The notes below the pieces were generated by a model that saw nothing but the letters and a program-made list of their open reading frames with translations, searched no databases and had not been told where the DNA came from. 50,058 nt of DNA from Promethearchaeati archaeon (GTDB lineage Archaea > Asgardarchaeota > Heimdallarchaeia > JABLTI01): assembly GCA_013166835.1 (NCBI GenBank), contig JABLTI010000008.1:1-50058 (forward strand), written 5' to 3'. Numbering within the stretch: position 1 is the stretch's first letter; the number at the start of each line of letters is the position of its first letter. Shown piece by piece: positions 1 to 8,743 of the stretch. Made by a program: the position numbers and the translations under genes.

Positions 1-2
1 AC

Positions 3-590
3 ATTGGGCAACCACCTGCAAGAGTATTTGATTTAGGTTGTGGTGTGGGGCGTCATACAATTTATTTCGCTTCTCTTGGGTATGAAGTTGATGCTTCAGA
101 CCTCTCTAGTGATGCTGTTAAAAGCACACAAGAATGGCTCAAAAAAAATGAACTCAAGGCGAATGTTTACCAAGGGAAAATGACCTATCTTACTCAACCA
201 GATAATCATTACGATCTAGTACTTGCGTTTAATGTGATTTATCATGCTTACAAAGATGATATGATCCATGTTATCAATGAAATTTACCGAATTATTAAAC
301 CAGGAGGTTTCTTCTTTGGGACTATCTTAACCAAAGATCCAAATCAACCGTTTTATAATCCAAAAGGAGTTATTGATGAACAAACACTCATTAAACTAGA
401 AGAACCTGAAAAAGGCATTCCACACTTCTTCTCTTATACTGAAGATGTACTAGAGTTCTTCAAAAATTTTGAAATAAAAGATCTCTACTATAAAGAATGG
501 TACCGTGCTCCATATACAATTGAGAGCATTAATGACAAGAAGGGATATGGACATTATATTCTCTTTGCTCAGAAACCCAAAAAGAAGTAA
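3..590 (+). CDS. SAM-dependent class I methyltransferase (5' truncated by window edge)
   Basis: The reading frame is open from the first complete codon and already shows motif I (VFDLGCGVG) around positions 27-53, so the true start lies outside the window; a GTG at 45 inside the glycine-rich loop cannot be the start. DLVLAFNVIYH and the following IIKPGGFFFG match the motif IV and post-motif region of class I Rossmann methyltransferases, which transfer a methyl group from S-adenosylmethionine. Substrate is not readable from the sequence. It ends 4 bp before the convergent DUF362 gene. Family assignment is firm, specificity unknown. Confidence 0.85.
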   Translation: MGQPPARVFDLGCGVGRHTIYFASLGYEVDASDLSSDAVKSTQEWLKKNELKANVYQGKMTYLTQPDNHYDLVLAFNVIYHAYKDDMIHVINEIYRIIKPGGFFFGTILTKDPNQPFYNPKGVIDEQTLIKLEEPEKGIPHFFSYTEDVLEFFKNFEIKDLYYKEWYRAPYTIESINDKKGYGHYILFAQKPKKK

Positions 591-593
591 AGT

Positions 594-1838
594 TTACAAT
601 AGTAGAACAAGAGCAATAATTGCTCCAATAATCGTTAGAAAAATTGGTATACCAATTGCTAGGGCTTTCTTTACATTCCTAAATTGATGAGTGTAACATG
701 CTTCAGGACATATTTCCATACATGTAAAACAGGAAATACAGCCTTTGAAATCAATAATAGGTTTCTCATTACCTTTCTTATCTTTAACTATCTTTATCAC
801 TTGTTCCGGGCAAGCTCGTTCACAATCTTGACATCCAATACAACCTGATGTATATTTAGGATGTCTGATTGAAATATTTGTGAATCTTTGGAATGGTATG
901 ACCGCAATTTTTGCTGTTACTGGTAGTTTGAATTTCTTTTGGTGATCTTCGATTTTTTCTCCAAGAATTGTAATCTTGGTTAGATCTATTTCACCTAATC
1001 CTTGTTCGGCAGCATATCTTGTTGCAGGAACTTTCTTTGGATCATGTCCCATTAATTTGAAGGCAACAGCATCTAAAGCGACAGCATCTTCACTAGCTAA
1101 AATAAGATTCATTTCAACTGCTTGTCCACTAGCTCCAGGTCCCATGCCTTCTAGAGCGATAATTGCATCCATAACATTGAGTTTTATTTTGGGTTTTTCA
1201 AAAGCATATAAATCAACCAAACATTGTGAAAATCCTTTGATACTCGCACCTAAAGAATGAATTCTTGTTTTATCTCCTCCAGTTATAGTACCAAAGAGGT
1301 TTTTAATTGCTCCAGTATAAAGTGTCATTGAATGAGTTTTCATTTTAGGGACATTAATTATCGTTTTAGCATCCAGAATATCTTTAGCAATGTTTACTTT
1401 TCGAAGCTTCTTTCCCTTAACATCAACATTTATCGGTCCATTTTTCTCTAAACTTCGAATTTCAACATTATCAAATTTCTCACTTATCTCAAGATAATCG
1501 CTTTGTAATATAGCTTCTCGAGTTCCACCATCATGACCAGCTGCACTACAATCCCCAATGATAACTTTTTTCTGAAGTTCAAGAAGCATTTTACTTAAAG
1601 CTTCAAGAACCCTAGGATCCGTTCTAATCTTATCCCGGACTTCTTTTTTTTTGGGGGCAATTAATAAATTAGGTTTAAGTAAAATCACATCTTCATCGGA
1701 AACGAATTGTTCTATACCCCCTAGAAGATTTACAGCTTTTCGAACTGCTGTTTCTACATCAGATTTTTCCACATAAACAATCGCTACGCTGCTCATTGGT
1801 AATTCATCACTATTTATAGAAAGAAGAAATATATTCAT
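594..1838 (-). CDS. DUF362 iron-sulfur protein with 2x[4Fe-4S] ferredoxin domain and C-terminal membrane anchor
   Basis: The first ~310 residues match the DUF362 family (VILLKPNLL, INVPKMKTHSMT, GAIKNLFG). They are followed by two ferredoxin motifs, CIGCQDCERACP and CISCFTCMEICP, expected to hold two [4Fe-4S] clusters. A hydrophobic segment fills the last ~22 residues, so the protein is probably tail-anchored with its clusters on one membrane face, suggesting electron transfer. Residue 15 (ATG ending at 1796) starts MSSVAIVYVEK and aligns better with the family than the first ATG, so the start is uncertain. It lies 35 bp downstream of the small GTPase gene on the same strand and may be cotranscribed. 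The reaction is unknown. Confidence 0.8.
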   Translation of the reverse strand: MNIFLLSINSDELPMSSVAIVYVEKSDVETAVRKAVNLLGGIEQFVSDEDVILLKPNLLIAPKKKEVRDKIRTDPRVLEALSKMLLELQKKVIIGDCSAAGHDGGTREAILQSDYLEISEKFDNVEIRSLEKNGPINVDVKGKKLRKVNIAKDILDAKTIINVPKMKTHSMTLYTGAIKNLFGTITGGDKTRIHSLGASIKGFSQCLVDLYAFEKPKIKLNVMDAIIALEGMGPGASGQAVEMNLILASEDAVALDAVAFKLMGHDPKKVPATRYAAEQGLGEIDLTKITILGEKIEDHQKKFKLPVTAKIAVIPFQRFTNISIRHPKYTSGCIGCQDCERACPEQVIKIVKDKKGNEKPIIDFKGCISCFTCMEICPEACYTHQFRNVKKALAIGIPIFLTIIGAIIALVLLL

Positions 1839-1873
1839 TGTGCTTCACAAAAAACGAACATCGGGAAGCCAAA

Positions 1874-3178
1874 TTATACATAAATCTTACAGCGATAACA
1901 ATACCATCGATCATATTGTTTGATATAAGATAATTTGCTTCCGCATTTTGGGCATCGCGCTTTTGATGTTTTCACTTCTTCATCTTTCTTAGGTTTCTTT
2001 TCCACCTCTTTCTTTGGTGGAGATTCTAATTCTGGTGAAACAACATCCTCTATTATTTCTTCATTCTCAGTTTCTTTTAGAATATCAGTAATTCTTTCCT
2101 CATCATTATTCTCTTCTAAAATTTCCATCGATTCAAGTGAGGTTCTATCTAAAGCTTCGAAACTCGTATCTTGTTTTTTCTCTGTTGTTGTACTTATATC
2201 ATTTAAAGAAGGGACAGGTATCGTATCAGTCATCTCTGAAATCTTAGTGTCAACAAAAACTGTTTCATCGATTGGGCTATTAGTATCTATAGAGAATACT
2301 TCTAGTTGATTTTCCAAGCTACTTATTTTCTCTTTTAACTCTGTAATATCTGCTGCTGTTGTATCAGCTGATACTTTTTTTGTTTCAACATTCAGTAATC
2401 GTTCTTCTAGGGCAATAGTAATTTCAGTTAGTTGACTGATTTTATCCATTACTGTTTTAATAACAAATTGAACTTCATCACTTTCCAATTCTGCCAAGTC
2501 TATTTTATCAACTTTAACTGCTTTTTCTTCTTGAGTTAGGGCATCGGGCACAGTAATTAAATTTTGTACTTCTTGATGATGTTTTTCTAAAGTTTCATCA
2601 TCTATTTCTGTACCTTGCCCCTCAAAAGGGAAACCCTCTTTCTCCAGAAACATTTTTCCCATCATTTCAAAAGCTTCAGGGATGTTTTCTCCTGTTTTCG
2701 CAGAAGTCGCTAAGTAAGCTGCTTCTATGTTCTTCTTTTTCCTTAGTTTTTCAATTATTTTCTTTATATCTTCATCTTTAATCTTTATCTGATCTTTCAA
2801 ATCATGTTTGTTCCCTAGAACAATAAAGATTTTTAGAAAACTACCAGAATGAGAAATTGCTTCTTCAGCCCACTCTTCAAGTTTTTCCAAAGTATCTGGT
2901 TGTGTGAGATCGAAAACTAAGAAACCGCATTTGCACCCACTGTAAAAAGATGATCTAACGTGTCGATACATCTTTTGTCCAGCAAGATCCCAAATTTGGA
3001 AGTGAACCTTATTTTCACCAAGTTCTATAGCTTTAGAAGCAAAATCAGCACCAATTGTTTTGATGTATTCACTCTTAAAGCCTACACCCATAAATTTAGA
3101 ACGTATACTAGTTTTCCCTACCGATCCTTCACCCATCAGTACAACTTTAAAGACAAATTCCCGTTTTATGTCTGACAT
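1874..3178 (-). CDS. Ras/Rab-type small GTPase with coiled-coil extension and C-terminal zinc ribbon
   Basis: Residues 1-180 are a complete small-GTPase domain: P-loop GEGSVGKTS (16-24), switch I threonine in TIGADF (T41), DLAGQ (64-68), NKHD (123-126) and TSAK (158-161). Closest in style to the Rab/Ras superfamily. The DLAGQ has Leu where Ras has Thr. Residues ~190-400 are acidic, with a predicted coiled coil near 225-295 and a low-complexity linker. The tail (409-430) has CPKC...CYRC, a four-cysteine zinc ribbon. There is no C-terminal prenylation cysteine. The SD AAGGAG sits 8 nt before the ATG. Such GTPases are abundant in Asgard archaea; target and effector are unknown. Confidence 0.9.
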   Translation of the reverse strand: MSDIKREFVFKVVLMGEGSVGKTSIRSKFMGVGFKSEYIKTIGADFASKAIELGENKVHFQIWDLAGQKMYRHVRSSFYSGCKCGFLVFDLTQPDTLEKLEEWAEEAISHSGSFLKIFIVLGNKHDLKDQIKIKDEDIKKIIEKLRKKKNIEAAYLATSAKTGENIPEAFEMMGKMFLEKEGFPFEGQGTEIDDETLEKHHQEVQNLITVPDALTQEEKAVKVDKIDLAELESDEVQFVIKTVMDKISQLTEITIALEERLLNVETKKVSADTTAADITELKEKISSLENQLEVFSIDTNSPIDETVFVDTKISEMTDTIPVPSLNDISTTTEKKQDTSFEALDRTSLESMEILEENNDEERITDILKETENEEIIEDVVSPELESPPKKEVEKKPKKDEEVKTSKARCPKCGSKLSYIKQYDRWYCYRCKIYV

Positions 3179-3341
3179 TTCTCAGGACTCCTTTTGGTAG
3201 ATTATGGTATTAAATTCATTAATTTTGGTAAATGGATTTATTTGGCTGCAATTAAATATTTGCTATTATGTAAAAATCTATCTAATCAGTCCTTTTGTTC
3301 TATTAATAAATACTTGTCTGTTTTTTTGTTCCCTTTTGCAA

Positions 3342-3350
3342 GATTTATTA
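3342..3350 (+). promoter_or_regulatory. TATA box upstream of the coiled-coil protein gene
   Basis: TTTATTAAA lies about 35 bp before the in-frame GTG at 3381, giving a predicted transcription start near 3372. It argues that the longer open frame starting at 3204 is not the real gene start. Confidence 0.5.
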
Positions 3351-3380
3351 AACGGTTCTTCACACATATATAGTATTGAA

Positions 3381-4238
3381 GTGTATGCGAGTAGTTTGGA
3401 GTCTTTGAATGTGCCTCGTCGTCAATCTAAGAAGATTAAATCTTTGTGGAATGAATATCCTGATTATTCCCCAATTAATAATGTTGATGAAAAACCTTTG
3501 TTTGATGAGACCAGAGTAAGTGATGAACATAGGGTACTAGGACAGATTATACGAGAGAATTGGCATCTTATACATCCGCTTCCTCGAGATTATATGCTTT
3601 CATCAGCCTCAGAATGGAGAACATTACTCACAGAGACAGGAATGATACAATCAAATTTGGATACAAAGCAAAGAAGCCTTGCTGGAATTCAAGAGGAATT
3701 TGACAAAAAGAATCAAAGAATACTTCTAGAAAAAGATGCTGAAATTGAAAGAATCAGAGAAGAAATTGCAGAAAGCTTCCAAGAAACCTTAGAACAAAAG
3801 GATCAAGAGATCGCTAACTTGAAAATATTTGTTGATTCTGTTGATGAAACCTCTATAACAAGAAGTAATATAGAAACCGAACTTAGTGAAAAGGATCGCA
3901 AAATAACTGAGTTGGAATCTGTTATCAATGGTTTAAATGATAAGTGTCGACAGCAAGAAGTTGAAGCAATGAATGTTCAAACTGGAATTAGTAAAAACTT
4001 TCAGCAGCAAATCAATAGTATAACCAAAGAACTCTATGAGAAACAAGAGCAAATTGACAAACTTCGAGAGATTTTGAATAAGGCGAAAGAACAATTAATA
4101 ATCTTAAAAGGAAAAAGTTCGGATTCTTCGGAATCAAAAACTCAATTGGAAACAAAAGTTGAAACTCTGGAACGCATGCTAGCAGAACGAGATGAGAAAC
4201 TCAGAAAAGTTGTTAAGACAATAGAAAGCTTAGAATGA
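3381..4238 (+). CDS. coiled-coil protein of unknown function
   Basis: The protein is mostly charged heptad-like helix from about residue 80 to the end (repeated E/K/Q-rich segments such as EKDAEIERIREEI and KLREILNKAKEQL), so a long coiled coil is predicted. The first ~75 residues form a less regular head with WLKN-free, Trp- and Pro-containing text. The frame is open from 3204, but the extra 59 residues are hydrophobic AT-rich translation overlapping a TATA box. GTG 3381, TTG 3396 or GTG 3411 are better starts. It is divergent from the small GTPase gene, so a shared-function link is possible but unproven. No enzymatic motif was seen. Confidence 0.65.
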   Translation: MYASSLESLNVPRRQSKKIKSLWNEYPDYSPINNVDEKPLFDETRVSDEHRVLGQIIRENWHLIHPLPRDYMLSSASEWRTLLTETGMIQSNLDTKQRSLAGIQEEFDKKNQRILLEKDAEIERIREEIAESFQETLEQKDQEIANLKIFVDSVDETSITRSNIETELSEKDRKITELESVINGLNDKCRQQEVEAMNVQTGISKNFQQQINSITKELYEKQEQIDKLREILNKAKEQLIILKGKSSDSSESKTQLETKVETLERMLAERDEKLRKVVKTIESLE

Positions 4239-4256
4239 GATTTTGGAGTATAAAGT

Positions 4257-5192
4257 TTATATTGAACAGCATGTTTCGATTTGTTCTACTACCAATCCAA
4301 ATTTTCTCTCAGCAAAATCTATTGATTTCTTTTTAGGAACTGCAACTCTGTTTATACCAGCTAGTATTGCTGCTTGTTCGTAATCAATTTGCCTTACTCT
4401 CATGCAACCAAGTGATTGTTCTAGGGCTGGTTTTCTTAATCGAGTATAAAGTATTAATCTAGTCAAGAAATCTTTATTGATAATTTTTGAGTTTTCCATA
4501 ATTGTTCCTTTAGTTGGGATTAAACCCAAAAAAACAATTAATGGTATTTCATATTTCAGAGCAGTTTCTAAAGCATCTAAATTTCCTTTTTCTTCACCGA
4601 AATGAAGTCCAAGACAAATATGAGGAACAACATGCAGTCCTGCATTAACTAGAGATTTAAAGGAATCAATGTAGTCTTTTCCTCGTTTATCATTCTTTAT
4701 TACTTTAGAAATAACTTCATCGTCAGTTATCAAATCAAAAGAAACAGCATCTACACCAGCATTTGCTAGTGCTTGAGCCTGTTTAGAACTTACTAGACCG
4801 GGATGAACATTGATTTTCAAATTAGTTTCGGATTTAATGCGAGAAATAGTATCCAAGTAAGGCTCTAATGGTACTATAGATTCTTCATCATATCCTCCAC
4901 TTAGTAGTATCCCTTTCCCTTGATTTTTTTCTAATTTAATTGCAAAATTCACCAAGTCATCTGCCGAATTAATCTGATGCATATTTTTCAAGTAGTGTTT
5001 ATTACAATGTAAGCAATTCAGAGCACAGGAAGCTCCTGTTACACTAATAGATGGGAATTTTTTACTAGGATAATAGACTTTAAGAGTTCGTCCAAAATTA
5101 TTCCAACTTAATGATCTTCCTTCTTCTAAAAGCTGGTCTAATTCTTTCTGTGAGGTATTTAGTACCTCTGTAAAACCTATTTTATTATTCAT
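4257..5192 (-). CDS. radical SAM protein (biotin-synthase/lipoyl-synthase-like family)
   Basis: The radical SAM cluster motif CX3CX2C is present as C56-ALN-C60-LH-C63 and should bind a [4Fe-4S] cluster that cleaves S-adenosylmethionine. A TIM-barrel-like region follows (GILLSGGYDEES, INVHPGLVS, VDAVSFDLI, PHICLGLHFG). The C-terminal part carries GCMRVR, then DYEQAAILAGINRVAVP, and ends with a CysCys pair two residues from the stop. The general layout recalls archaeal biotin-synthase-like proteins such as the LipS1/LipS2 lipoyl synthases, but I cannot separate these paralogues by eye. Length (311 aa) fits. It is convergent with the coiled-coil gene, 18 bp apart. Confidence 0.75.
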   Translation of the reverse strand: MNNKIGFTEVLNTSQKELDQLLEEGRSLSWNNFGRTLKVYYPSKKFPSISVTGASCALNCLHCNKHYLKNMHQINSADDLVNFAIKLEKNQGKGILLSGGYDEESIVPLEPYLDTISRIKSETNLKINVHPGLVSSKQAQALANAGVDAVSFDLITDDEVISKVIKNDKRGKDYIDSFKSLVNAGLHVVPHICLGLHFGEEKGNLDALETALKYEIPLIVFLGLIPTKGTIMENSKIINKDFLTRLILYTRLRKPALEQSLGCMRVRQIDYEQAAILAGINRVAVPKKKSIDFAERKFGLVVEQIETCCSI

Positions 5193-5311
5193 ACAATCCT
5201 ACCGAAACTTCATCTATTCTACTTAATGCATATTTACCAAGGTTTTTAATACATTTTGTGGAATTACATTTGTAGTTGATTATTATATTAAACTCTCAGG
5301 AGAATTAACTC

Positions 5312-6022
5312 ATGGGTTACTTGAAAGGATTCTTTACATCTCTTGGCATCACTTATCCAAGTTTTCTATTCATACATATCTATTTGAATAGCATGACAGT
5401 TACTCAATTCTTTGAGGAAATGATAAACACTCCTTCTTGGGAATACTTGTTGGAAGTCTGTGAAACAGCAATAGTGGGACCCATCAGTGTGTTTTTCGCC
5501 CCCAGAGATGCAATTAGTATCGTTTTAGTTTTACTTCCTTGGGTTGTTGCAGCATTCGTTGCTAGCTTTTTCTTTAGAAAGAAGCATGCAGCTCGTGGTG
5601 GTTTAGCAACAATATATATCCTAATCCTAATAGCTGAAGTTGTTTACTATATAATATACCAAGCCGGATTAATTGGTACTTCATTATTCACTTCCTTTGA
5701 TAGCTGGTTTTATGGTTTCTTAATAATAATTGGTGTGACTACTCTAATTGGAATCTTATCTGGATTGATAAGTCCATTCAAAAAAGATGGTATGCCTGCG
5801 AGACGAGTTAGAGTTCCACAGATTGTTATTGAAGAAGAGGAAACCATTCCAGAACCTTACTATATGCCAACTGAGAGTCCAAGCAGAGACCAATATGTAG
5901 CAACACATCAAGCACAACCAACAACAAGATCACAACAAACAACTTGTGAATTCTGTGGATCATATTTAGATTATGATACAGAATTCTGTAGTGTTTGTGG
6001 TAATCGAGTCCACAATGGTTAA
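5312..6022 (+). CDS. four-TM membrane protein with C-terminal zinc ribbon
   Basis: Hydrophobic stretches near residues 5-25, 68-92, 97-122 and 130-150 suggest four membrane segments. A polar linker follows, then a CEFCGSYL...FCSVCGNR zinc ribbon at the extreme C-terminus, probably cytoplasmic. This membrane-plus-zinc-ribbon design is common in archaeal proteins of unknown role. The SD AGGAG (5298-5302) supports the ATG at 5312. No enzyme motif was seen; it is convergent with the RAM-domain gene. Confidence 0.75.
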   Translation: MGYLKGFFTSLGITYPSFLFIHIYLNSMTVTQFFEEMINTPSWEYLLEVCETAIVGPISVFFAPRDAISIVLVLLPWVVAAFVASFFFRKKHAARGGLATIYILILIAEVVYYIIYQAGLIGTSLFTSFDSWFYGFLIIIGVTTLIGILSGLISPFKKDGMPARRVRVPQIVIEEEETIPEPYYMPTESPSRDQYVATHQAQPTTRSQQTTCEFCGSYLDYDTEFCSVCGNRVHNG

Positions 6023-6047
6023 CCAAAAAATACGTTGATAATTGCTT

Positions 6048-6281
6048 TCAATCTTCTCTAATTAGCATCGTCATAGTACTTGAGATATTGGCGTATGATC
6101 TTATTTCTTCTGTAACCAGTTTATCAAGGGCACCGGCCGAGTCAGCTTCTAACTTGAGGATAATGTCAAACAAACCCCAAACTAAAGAGATTTCTTCTAA
6201 GCCAGATATCTTAGTTAGCTCTTCAAATAAATCAAATTCTGTTCCGCCTTTCACATTGATCAATACATAGGCTTTAACCAT
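6048..6281 (-). CDS. stand-alone Lrp/AsnC-type ligand-binding (RAM) domain protein
   Basis: From MVKAYVLINVKGG to the end (~77 residues) this is a single Lrp/AsnC C-terminal (RAM/ACT-like) domain with the pattern VWGLFDIILKLEADS; no helix-turn-helix precedes it. Such single-domain members form ring oligomers that bind amino acids or regulate partner Lrp proteins. The frame is open 15 codons further upstream, but the TATA box at 6304-6313 (minus strand) puts transcription start next to the ATG at 6281, which also has GGTGA just before it. The effector is unknown. Confidence 0.85.
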   Translation of the reverse strand: MVKAYVLINVKGGTEFDLFEELTKISGLEEISLVWGLFDIILKLEADSAGALDKLVTEEIRSYANISSTMTMLIRED

Positions 6282-6303
6282 TATTTCACCAACTGATCTA
6301 CAG

Positions 6304-6313
6304 TTTTTATATA
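6304..6313 (-). promoter_or_regulatory. TATA box of the RAM-domain gene
   Basis: On the minus strand it reads TATATAAAAA, centred about 26 nt before the ATG at 6281, the spacing expected for a leaderless archaeal transcript. It decides the start codon. Confidence 0.6.
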
Positions 6314-6381
6314 CATAATTTCCCAAAGCTTTGGTGTAATTATTTAACTCTTAATAAAAATAGTTTAATCCAGATAATAAA

Positions 6382-6390
6382 TTTTTATAT
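6382..6390 (+). promoter_or_regulatory. TATA box of tsr3
   Basis: TTTTTATAT lies about 50 bp before the ATG at 6438. It predicts a transcription start near 6412 and a short leader, excluding the upstream ATG at 6399. Confidence 0.5.
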
Positions 6391-6437
6391 GAAGACTAAT
6401 GTGTTTTGTTCTCAAAACCATCTTTGGCGTTGTTAGA

Positions 6438-7037
6438 ATGAATTCAGATACTCAAAGACCCTACAAAACAGAAAGCGGTATAAAATTACTAGTCTACTAT
6501 ATTCGGCAAGATGATCCTAAGAAATGTACGGCCGTACATTTGAACAAAATGGGTAAGGTAGAAATGGTTCACAAAGCAGGCAATCTCCCACGAAATGCTG
6601 TTTTATTGAATCCATTTTCATTGAAAGCTTTATCGATTGAGGATCTCCCAGCGATACAAACTAAAGGATTAATTGGCCTTGATTGCTCATGGGTTTCTGC
6701 GAAAAAAGTTTTTGGAATAGAAGAGGGTAATGAGTTACAATTAAAGAGCAAAGGAAGCTGGCGATTTGTTGATAGGATTCTCCCTTATTTACTTGCAGCA
6801 AATCCCGTTAACTATGGAAAACCCTGCCAACTAAGTACTGCAGAAGCATTGGCTGCGGGACTCTATATTGTCGGTTATAAAAAAGATGCTAGGTATTTAA
6901 TGGATGGTTTTAAGTGGGGTGAAAACTTTTTTGCTCTGAACTTCGAGTTACTCGAAGCTTATGCTGCTGCAAAAAGTAGTCTAGAGGTAGTTCAAATACA
7001 AAATGATTATTTGGATACAATATACAAAAAAGAATAA
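6438..7037 (+). CDS. tsr3: Tsr3: rRNA aminocarboxypropyltransferase
   Basis: Tsr3 transfers the 3-amino-3-carboxypropyl group of SAM to a modified uridine of small-subunit rRNA late in ribosome maturation. Seen here are the family hallmarks LNPFSLKALS, GLIGLDCSWVSAKKVF, RFVDRILPYLLAANPVNYGKPCQLSTAEALAAGLYI and FKWGENFFALN, over ~200 residues, the usual archaeal length. The ATG at 6438 (MNSDTQRP) is preferred over the ATG at 6399 because of the TATA position and the family N-terminus. The LSTAEALAA segment is the most conserved block. Confidence 0.92.
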   Translation: MNSDTQRPYKTESGIKLLVYYIRQDDPKKCTAVHLNKMGKVEMVHKAGNLPRNAVLLNPFSLKALSIEDLPAIQTKGLIGLDCSWVSAKKVFGIEEGNELQLKSKGSWRFVDRILPYLLAANPVNYGKPCQLSTAEALAAGLYIVGYKKDARYLMDGFKWGENFFALNFELLEAYAAAKSSLEVVQIQNDYLDTIYKKE

Positions 7038-7102
7038 ACAGTAATTAAATTAATTAGGGTAATAAATTGAATATCTATTAAGGAAAAAAACATCTCATAA
7101 TT

Positions 7103-7109
7103 AAAGGAG
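7103..7109 (+). promoter_or_regulatory. Shine-Dalgarno site for the TTG-started Obg-type GTPase
   Basis: AAAGGAG lies immediately before a run of TTG codons at 7111, 7114 and 7120. Spacing favours 7114 or 7120 as the functional start, although 7111 is listed as the longest form. Confidence 0.6.
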
Positions 7110-7110
7110 T

Positions 7111-8328
7111 TTGTTGAATTTGTTGATAGGAATTGTTGGTAAACCATCGAGTGGAAAAAGTACTTTTTTGAATGCTGCATGTTTAACTTCTTCGAAAGTA
7201 GGAGATTATCCCTTCACCACAATTGAACCAGTGCCAGGTACAGGTTATGTGAGAATTCCTTGTGCTTGTAAAGAATTAGGTGTAGAAGATAATCCTCAAA
7301 ATTCAATATGTATCGAAGGAACAAGATTAGTACCAATTCAATTGCTCGATGTTGCGGGTCTAGTTCCGGATGCATGGGAAGGTCGTGGCCTTGGCAATAA
7401 GCTCTTAGATGATTTGAGACGTGCAGACGTATTAATACATGTCGTAGATTTTTCAGGTTCATTAGATGCAGATGGAAATAATATCGAACGAGGAACCTAC
7501 GATCCAGAGAAGGATATTGTATTTTTAGAACGAGAAGTAGTGAAGTGGTTAGAGCAATTACTTCATAAAGATTGGATTCGTATTAGTCGAACTTCTGAAA
7601 CTGAGAAAATTCCCATAGATAGATTACTTGCAGAAAAGCTTGCAGGATTACAAATCAAACAATCACACATAAAGAAAGCTCTCACAAAATCTGGTTTAAA
7701 CATAGCAATTCCAACTAAATGGTCTAAAGAGGAAATCCTCCAATTCTTAACTATACTTAGATCAATTGCTAAACCAATGATTTTTGCAGCAAATAAGATT
7801 GATATTGAAGGATCGGAGGGTAATTTCAATCGTCTAAAAGATCAATATGAAAAGGATTTAATCCCCTGTTCAGCATTAGCTGAATACTTTTTGAGAAAAT
7901 TTGCTGAAAAAGAAATTATCTCTTATACTCCTGGAGACCCCGATTTTACAGTAACAAAACCCGATAAATTATCAGAGAAGGATAGCGCAACACTGGAAAA
8001 ACTGCGTGTTGATATTCTTCAGAAACATGGTTCAACAGGAGTTCAAGCACTCATTAATCGAGCTGTTTTTGAAATAATGGATGTTATTGCAATTTATCCC
8101 GTTGAAGATCAACAAAAATACACCGATCATGGCGGTAATGTTTTACCTGATGTTTATTTAGTTCCTAGAGGAACAACTGCAAAAGAATTTGCTGGATTGA
8201 TTCATCAAGATTTGGCTAAATCTTTCATTAATGCAATACTTGTGAAAACACAGAGAAGAATCGGTGATAATTATGAACTTGAAGACGGAGACATTATTAA
8301 AATAAACGCAGCTGAAGGGTTAAAGTAA
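7111..8328 (+). CDS. Obg/YchF-family GTPase with TGS domain
   Basis: The N-terminal G domain has P-loop GKPSSGKST (10-18), the hallmark YPFTTIEP switch segment, DVAGLVPDAWEGRGLGN (G3 with the Obg-family glycine-rich tail) and G4 NKID. The last ~80 residues form a TGS domain (VYLVPRGTTAKEFAGLIHQDL). Length (405) fits the archaeal COG0012-type group, whose members bind ribosomes. G4 reads NKID rather than the NxxE of ATP-preferring YchF/OLA1, so GTP specificity is expected. The start is TTG. The next gene follows after 18 bp in the same direction. Confidence 0.88.
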   Translation: MLNLLIGIVGKPSSGKSTFLNAACLTSSKVGDYPFTTIEPVPGTGYVRIPCACKELGVEDNPQNSICIEGTRLVPIQLLDVAGLVPDAWEGRGLGNKLLDDLRRADVLIHVVDFSGSLDADGNNIERGTYDPEKDIVFLEREVVKWLEQLLHKDWIRISRTSETEKIPIDRLLAEKLAGLQIKQSHIKKALTKSGLNIAIPTKWSKEEILQFLTILRSIAKPMIFAANKIDIEGSEGNFNRLKDQYEKDLIPCSALAEYFLRKFAEKEIISYTPGDPDFTVTKPDKLSEKDSATLEKLRVDILQKHGSTGVQALINRAVFEIMDVIAIYPVEDQQKYTDHGGNVLPDVYLVPRGTTAKEFAGLIHQDLAKSFINAILVKTQRRIGDNYELEDGDIIKINAAEGLK

Positions 8329-8346
8329 TCAAGTGAGGAAGACGCC

Positions 8347-8721
8347 ATGAGTAAAAAAATCGATGACTATCCTATTCTAAAGAAAGAAGTTGAAAAAAAG
8401 GAAAAAATGGTTCATCTACAATATGTTGACGAAGTGTTGGTAAAGCAAATAGAAGAAGATATAGAAAAAGAATCAGAGCTCTCTGAGAAAATTGTTTCCA
8501 TGCCTGATCCCTTTAAATTCGCTGGCTATGATCCAAATGTTGTAGATTTTATTAGACGCTGTGATACATTAGACCAAGCTATGGAAATTATTGATTATCT
8601 AGAGAATATTGGGGACATAAGTACATCAGAAGGAGAAAAAATAAGAAAACAAATAGAGACAGAAGGTTTGAGGAGCTTTGGCCCCAAAAAAGAGAAAGGA
8701 TTCTACTTTACTCAAGATTAA
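8347..8721 (+). CDS. DUF2095-like conserved archaeal protein
   Basis: 124 residues, helical and highly charged. The second half, PNVVDFIRRCDTLDQAMEII then GDISTSEGEKIRKQI and GLRSFGPKKEKGFYF, matches my memory of the archaeal DUF2095 family, whose members end in a similar RSFG...KK..GYY motif. Function is unknown. GTGAGGA sits before the ATG. It follows the Obg-type GTPase in a probable two-gene unit. Confidence 0.7.
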   Translation: MSKKIDDYPILKKEVEKKEKMVHLQYVDEVLVKQIEEDIEKESELSEKIVSMPDPFKFAGYDPNVVDFIRRCDTLDQAMEIIDYLENIGDISTSEGEKIRKQIETEGLRSFGPKKEKGFYFTQD

Positions 8722-8743
8722 TGAAATTTCTAAAAACAATTAT

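Noticed and set aside
3204..3380. N-terminal extension of the coiled-coil protein that looks like a membrane segment
   Set aside because: It is AT-rich, overlaps a TATA box and reads like translated non-coding DNA; GTG 3381 or nearby codons are better starts.
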